Positions 60,752-64,000 of a stretch of 64,000 bases of DNA are shown piece after piece. The stretch covers positions 62,001-126,000 of the forward strand of contig JAJPKM010000018.1 of assembly GCA_021323735.1 (NCBI GenBank), in the 5' to 3' direction. The number at the start of each line of letters is the position of its first letter. The stretch's first letter is position 1. This DNA comes from Gammaproteobacteria bacterium. GTDB lineage: Bacteria > Pseudomonadota > Gammaproteobacteria > Steroidobacterales > Steroidobacteraceae. A model generated the notes under the pieces. It had not been told where the DNA came from. It did not search any database and saw only the letters and a list, made by a program, of their open reading frames with translations. The position numbers and the translations under genes are program-made.

Positions 60752-62203
60752 ATGAGTTCAGTGATTCCCCCCAACAGTCCACCGAGTGCCCAGAGTGCCA
60801 GCACCCTGATCACATCAACCGGCATTGGATCGGGACTGAATATCAATGCCATCGTGTCGGCGCTCACCGCCTCGTTTGGTGCCGCCCAAACGACGCAATT
60901 GACGAATCAGCAAAACACGCTGGACTCGCAAGTCTCGGCCTACGGAACCTTCACGTCGGCGCTCGACACGTTGAAGCTCGCGCTGCCGGCGCTCGAGGAC
61001 CCCAAGCAGTTGGCAGGGTTTGCCGCGACGGTGGCCGACAAGACCATCGCCACGGCCACTACCACCGTGGATGCGGTTGCCGGCCAATACTCGCTGCAAG
61101 TGAACAATCTTGCCACCTCCGCAACCCTGACCTCGCAACCGGTAACGAGCACCGCATCGGCCATCGGCACCGGCACCCTGACCGTTGCGGTGGGCAGTGC
61201 CTCCGCGGCGATCACCATCGACTCGACCAACAATTCGCTGGCCGGCATTGCCGCCGCGATCAATTCGGCGCCCAACAACCCGGGGGTCACCGCCAGCATC
61301 ATCACCACCACCGGCGGATCGCGGCTGGTGCTGACCGGAACCACCACCGGTGCCGCCAATGTCATCACGGTTACCCCATCGGGGGGCGACGGCGGTCTTT
61401 CGTCCCTGGCGTTCACGCAGACTCGAGCCGCTCAGGACGCCAGCTTCTCGATCAACGGCTTCGCCGCGACCAGTGCCAGCAATGTGGTCAGCAGCGCGAT
61501 CACGGGCGTGACCCTCAATCTGCAGCAGGCATCCGCTGCGAACACGCCGACCACGCTGACCATCAGTCCGGACACCTCCGCGGCTCAGGCCTCGATCGAC
61601 AAATTCGTGACCGCGGTGAATGGAGTGCTTGGCAGCATTCACACGCTTACCGCCTTCGACCCGTCGACCAAAGTCGCGGGACCGCTGAACGGTAACGCCA
61701 CCCTCGAAGCATTTCAAAACCAGCTGCAAAGCATTCTCGGCAAGGTGACGAACGGGTCCGGCGTGAAGTCCCTGACCGATCTCGGCATTACTGCCGGAAC
61801 CGATGGCAGCTACGCCACCGATGACACCAAGCTGGGCAACGCGTTGAGCGCCAGTCTCGCATCCATCGGCAATTTGCTGGGCGGCGCCAATGGCCTCGCC
61901 ACCCAGATCAGCAATCTGGTCGATGGCTACACGAAACCAGGCGGCTTGCTCGACTCGATCAACAAAGGCCTCGAGACCGGCCTGGCCAATGTCTCGAAGC
62001 AGCAAGCGGCGCTGAACGCGCAGCTGGCGGCCTATTCCGCCACGCTGACCGCGCAGTTCAATGCCACCGACAAGGCGGTCGCGCTTCTCAAGCAAACGCA
62101 GACCTTTCTCAACGCCGAGTTCAATCCCAGTGCCAACGCCGCATCGGGCACCTCCTCCAGCAATACCAGCTTGGGCAGCGGCACCTTGGGCGTTGGCGGC
62201 TAG
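60752..62203 (+). CDS. fliD: Flagellar filament cap protein FliD
   Basis: 483 residues: N-terminal STGIGSGLNINAIVSALTASFGAAQTTQLTNQQNTLDSQVSAYG (FliD_N, GxGSGLD-like) and C-terminal ISNLVDGYTKPGGLLDSINKGLETGLANVSKQQAALNAQLAAYSATLTAQFNATDKAVALLKQTQTFLNAEF (FliD_C). It caps the filament tip and helps flagellin fold into place. First gene of fliDST plus a PilZ gene. Confidence 0.95.
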   Translation: MSSVIPPNSPPSAQSASTLITSTGIGSGLNINAIVSALTASFGAAQTTQLTNQQNTLDSQVSAYGTFTSALDTLKLALPALEDPKQLAGFAATVADKTIATATTTVDAVAGQYSLQVNNLATSATLTSQPVTSTASAIGTGTLTVAVGSASAAITIDSTNNSLAGIAAAINSAPNNPGVTASIITTTGGSRLVLTGTTTGAANVITVTPSGGDGGLSSLAFTQTRAAQDASFSINGFAATSASNVVSSAITGVTLNLQQASAANTPTTLTISPDTSAAQASIDKFVTAVNGVLGSIHTLTAFDPSTKVAGPLNGNATLEAFQNQLQSILGKVTNGSGVKSLTDLGITAGTDGSYATDDTKLGNALSASLASIGNLLGGANGLATQISNLVDGYTKPGGLLDSINKGLETGLANVSKQQAALNAQLAAYSATLTAQFNATDKAVALLKQTQTFLNAEFNPSANAASGTSSSNTSLGSGTLGVGG

Positions 62204-62205
62204 CC

Positions 62206-62613
62206 ATGTACGCACAGCGAGGAGCGGCTCAATATCGCGCAGTGCGCAGCCATGGATTGGTCGCGGAGGCCAGTCCCGCACGACTGGTGCAGATCATATT
62301 CGAGCAAATTCTCGAGCACTTGGCGACCACACAGGGGTGCATGGCCCGCATCGCGAACAATCTGCCGCTCAATGAAGTCGTTACCAAGGGTAAGGCGCTG
62401 GGCAAGGCGATTCGCCTGATCGATCAGCTCAACAACACGCTGGATATGGAGCGCGGTCAAAAGATCGCGGAGAACCTGCGCGCGCTGTATGTCTACATGC
62501 TGGCGCGTCTGACGCTCGCCAATGCGACCAACGATGCGGGAATTGTCGCTGAGGTGGCCTCACTGATCCTGGAGGTGAAGAGCGGCTGGGATCAGATCGT
62601 CGAAACCCGATGA
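62206..62613 (+). CDS. fliS: Flagellin-specific chaperone FliS
   Basis: 135 residues; the N-terminal YRAVRSHGLVAEASPARLVQIIFEQILEHLATTQG and the C-terminal half-helix with RLTLANATNDAGIVAEVASLILEVKSGWDQI are FliS. Binds the C-terminus of flagellin before export. Overlaps fliT by ATGA. Confidence 0.95.
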   Translation: MYAQRGAAQYRAVRSHGLVAEASPARLVQIIFEQILEHLATTQGCMARIANNLPLNEVVTKGKALGKAIRLIDQLNNTLDMERGQKIAENLRALYVYMLARLTLANATNDAGIVAEVASLILEVKSGWDQIVETR

Positions 62614-62933
62614 AGGAAAGCAAAGCCAATTCTGGTTTGCTTCGCGCCCTGGCCCTTTCCCATGAAATGTTTGCGGCGGCCGAGCGAGGGGACTTGCGGT
62701 CCGTGGAGCTGCTCGACGCCGAGCGATTGGAGCTGCTAAAGTGCTTCCGCCTCGAAACCAAGGTAGTAAACGCCGCCGCTGATCGGGCTTTGCTACAGCA
62801 AATTTCTCAGTTGAATGACCGCGCGATTGGATTGCTGGAGCACCAACGGCGCAGTAAGGGTCGCGAAATGGATATGGCCGCAGTCGGTCGCCGGGCTATG
62901 GCTGCTTATTCCAGTATTCGGCTGCAGCGCTAA
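62610..62933 (+). CDS. fliT: FliT-like flagellar chaperone
   Basis: 107 residues, fully helical, with LLRALALSHEMFAAAERGDLRSVELLDAERLELLK and RALLQQISQLNDRAIGLLEHQR, the layout of FliT chaperones (helix hairpin plus C-terminal helix). FliT escorts FliD and in enteric bacteria also tunes FlhDC. Starts in the fliS stop. Sequence is divergent, so identity rests largely on position. Confidence 0.8.
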   Translation: MKESKANSGLLRALALSHEMFAAAERGDLRSVELLDAERLELLKCFRLETKVVNAAADRALLQQISQLNDRAIGLLEHQRRSKGREMDMAAVGRRAMAAYSSIRLQR

Positions 62934-62964
62934 GCACAGTTCGGATTGCCAAAATTGGAGTGCC

Positions 62965-63525
62965 ATGTCTGAGTCATTTCTCGGCGATGGTCTGATATTC
63001 GAAGAGTCGCTCCCGGTGGCTTGGGTTCAGGGGACGCTGGCCGAGGGTTTACTCTTGGCGCGGCTCAATGCGGACAACCAACAGCTGCTCGGGGCCGAAT
63101 CCTCGCTCGACGAGGTGCGGGTGCATGAGGCGCTGAAGGACGAATCGCCGGCGTTGCTGCACGAACTACAGCGCCTCGAGTACAAGGTGAATATTTTATT
63201 GCGCCTGGTGGGAGAGCTGGCCGTGCGCAGCAGCGGACTGCCCACCCCTCAGCGAGTGCGCCTGTCCGCGCGAGGACTGGAGTGGTTTGGCGAACCTGCG
63301 CCCCCCGCGGGAGCCACCGGGTTGCTCTCCCTCTACATAAATCCTGCGCTGCCTCAACCCTTGAGAATTCCCTGCGTGGTGGCAGGGCATCGCATGATCG
63401 ATGCGGCGCGTGCCACGCAGTTGCGCTTCGTAGGTGCGAGCGAAGCGGTGGTCGAGCTGCTCGAGAAGCTCATTTTTAGGCATCATCGCCGCCTGGTGGC
63501 GGGTGCCCGCCTCGCCGCAAGCTGA
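62965..63525 (+). CDS. PilZ-domain-like protein in the fliDST operon (degenerate c-di-GMP motifs)
   Basis: 186 residues: an N-terminal helical part (LDEVRVHEALKDESPALLHELQRLEYKVNILLRLVGEL) and a C-terminal PilZ-like barrel with VRLSARGLEWFG (98-109) and PLRIPCVVAGHR. The NxSxxG motif is RLSARG here and no clear RxxxR precedes it, so c-di-GMP binding is doubtful. Located between fliT and fleQ, where it may report or relay signals to flagellar assembly. ATG 62965 chosen as the family-like start. Confidence 0.7.
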   Translation: MSESFLGDGLIFEESLPVAWVQGTLAEGLLLARLNADNQQLLGAESSLDEVRVHEALKDESPALLHELQRLEYKVNILLRLVGELAVRSSGLPTPQRVRLSARGLEWFGEPAPPAGATGLLSLYINPALPQPLRIPCVVAGHRMIDAARATQLRFVGASEAVVELLEKLIFRHHRRLVAGARLAAS

Positions 63526-63646
63526 ACACTTCCGCGTTTAGCTAGTAAATTCCGCAGTTTATTTTGAGGGTTACCCTTACTCTCTTTGCGGGGGTTTACT
63601 ACGACTTCTGTCTCAAGTTCCTCAGTTAGTATGCATTCGCACTGAA

Positions 63647-63668
63647 CATTGATTGAACAATGTCAATG
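63647..63668. promoter_or_regulatory. Inverted repeat upstream of fleQ
   Basis: CATTGA (63647-63652) and TCAATG (63663-63668) are exact inverted copies around a 10-base spacer (TTGAACAATG), about 80 bases before the fleQ start. A possible operator for a regulator of fleQ; no known family site recognised. Confidence 0.4.
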
Positions 63669-63747
63669 AGTTAGGTGAGAAGCTTAAGACGGAACGAGAG
63701 ATATGTGCACTCCGTCACACTTTGATTCATGGGAGGGAGTCCCAATC

Positions 63748-64000
63748 GTGGTTGATACGAAAGTAATCGTGATCGAGCCCACAGAATCGGAGGGGAACGC
63801 CCTCGCGGCCCTGTTGCGCTTTTTGGACCTGGAGCCAGTGCAAGTGCGCAGCGTGGCTGAACTGCGCGAGCTCACGCACTGCAACACGCCCGATTGTCTC
63901 GCCGTCCTGGCGCGCCGTGAAACGGTGAACGCCCTGGGGGCGGATCTCGTGGCTCAGTTGCGCGCGATGCGCCAGCCGCTTGGCGTCATTTGCATAAGCG
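63748..64000 (+). CDS. fleQ: FleQ-type sigma-54-dependent flagellar master regulator (N-terminal fragment)
   Basis: First 84 codons only; the gene runs off the window. GTG start with GGGAGGGAG upstream. The residues (DTKVIVIEPTESEGNALAALLRFLDLEPVQV … RAMRQPLGVICIS) fit the degenerate receiver-like FleQ domain, which lacks the phosphorylatable Asp pocket in that family. Its presence beside fliDST and the RpoN sites at flgB and fliD supports FleQ/FlrA as their activator; the ATPase and HTH domains are not visible. Confidence 0.75.
   Translation, partial: MVDTKVIVIEPTESEGNALAALLRFLDLEPVQVRSVAELRELTHCNTPDCLAVLARRETVNALGADLVAQLRAMRQPLGVICIS

Noticed and set aside
60815-62281. 488-residue minus-strand frame opposite fliD, and similar frames opposite flgE (47725-48927) and flgK (54266-55093)
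   Set aside because: They mirror GC-rich, Thr/Ala-coded flagellar genes, are Arg/Gly-rich and show no conserved domain.
1-64000. CRISPR arrays, tRNA, rRNA or insertion sequences
   Set aside because: No regularly spaced repeats, no cloverleaf or rRNA-like stretch and no transposase frames were found on reading both strands; a covariance-model scan would be needed to exclude a tRNA completely.

Overview
The window is a chromosomal segment of a GC-rich, polarly flagellated gammaproteobacterium. The evidence is a single-flagellin locus with FlaG, FliD, FliS, FliT and a FleQ-type regulator, promoters for both sigma-54 and sigma-28 (FliA), a type III pantothenate kinase, and a giant tandem UvrA. 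The gene content would suit a Nevskiales/Steroidobacterales- or Xanthomonadales-like lineage, but no rRNA or other strong marker fixes the taxon. No rRNA, tRNA, CRISPR array, transposase or phage gene was seen.

Left part (1-9300): the end of an oligopeptide/dipeptide ABC importer operon (dppB end, dppC, fused double ATPase); a second, exporter-like ABC pair; coaX on the minus strand; a purine-salvage run (apt, nucleosidase, NPP-type phosphodiesterase); and a minus-strand ArsR/SRPBCC/GST cassette. An AT-rich stretch (9270-9522) precedes a hipBA toxin-antitoxin pair, followed by an S1/P1 nuclease on the opposite strand.

Middle (12200-37000): an ATP-grasp ligase overlapping a luciferase-like flavin monooxygenase; a small surface-glycan group (heptosyltransferase, 2OG oxygenase, unknown protein, methyltransferase); divergent glgC/glgA; a GT39 membrane glycosyltransferase; a compact five-gene membrane/redox operon (two paralogous four-helix membrane proteins, dihaem cytochrome c, anchored PPIase, HupE/UreJ); a crotonase; copCD; maleylacetoacetate isomerase; a cytochrome c'-like lipoprotein; an M1 aminopeptidase; a TonB-C-like protein coupled to a minimal AraC regulator; and a dihaem oxidoreductase.

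Right part (37000-64000): a 65-residue tandem-repeat basic protein, the 1874-residue UvrA and a PilZ protein, then a large flagellar locus. On the minus strand are flgA and a late operon flgM-flgN-csrA, whose CsrA has an insertion and no C-terminal helix. On the plus strand are flgBCDEFGHIJ, flgKL, then (after slyD and rimO on the minus strand) fliC, flaG, fliDST, a degenerate PilZ protein and the start of fleQ. Promoter motifs suggest the usual hierarchy: sigma-54 for the hook-basal body (flgB, perhaps flgA), sigma-28 for fliC, flgM and probably flgK, and an overlapping sigma-54/sigma-28 pair in front of fliD.
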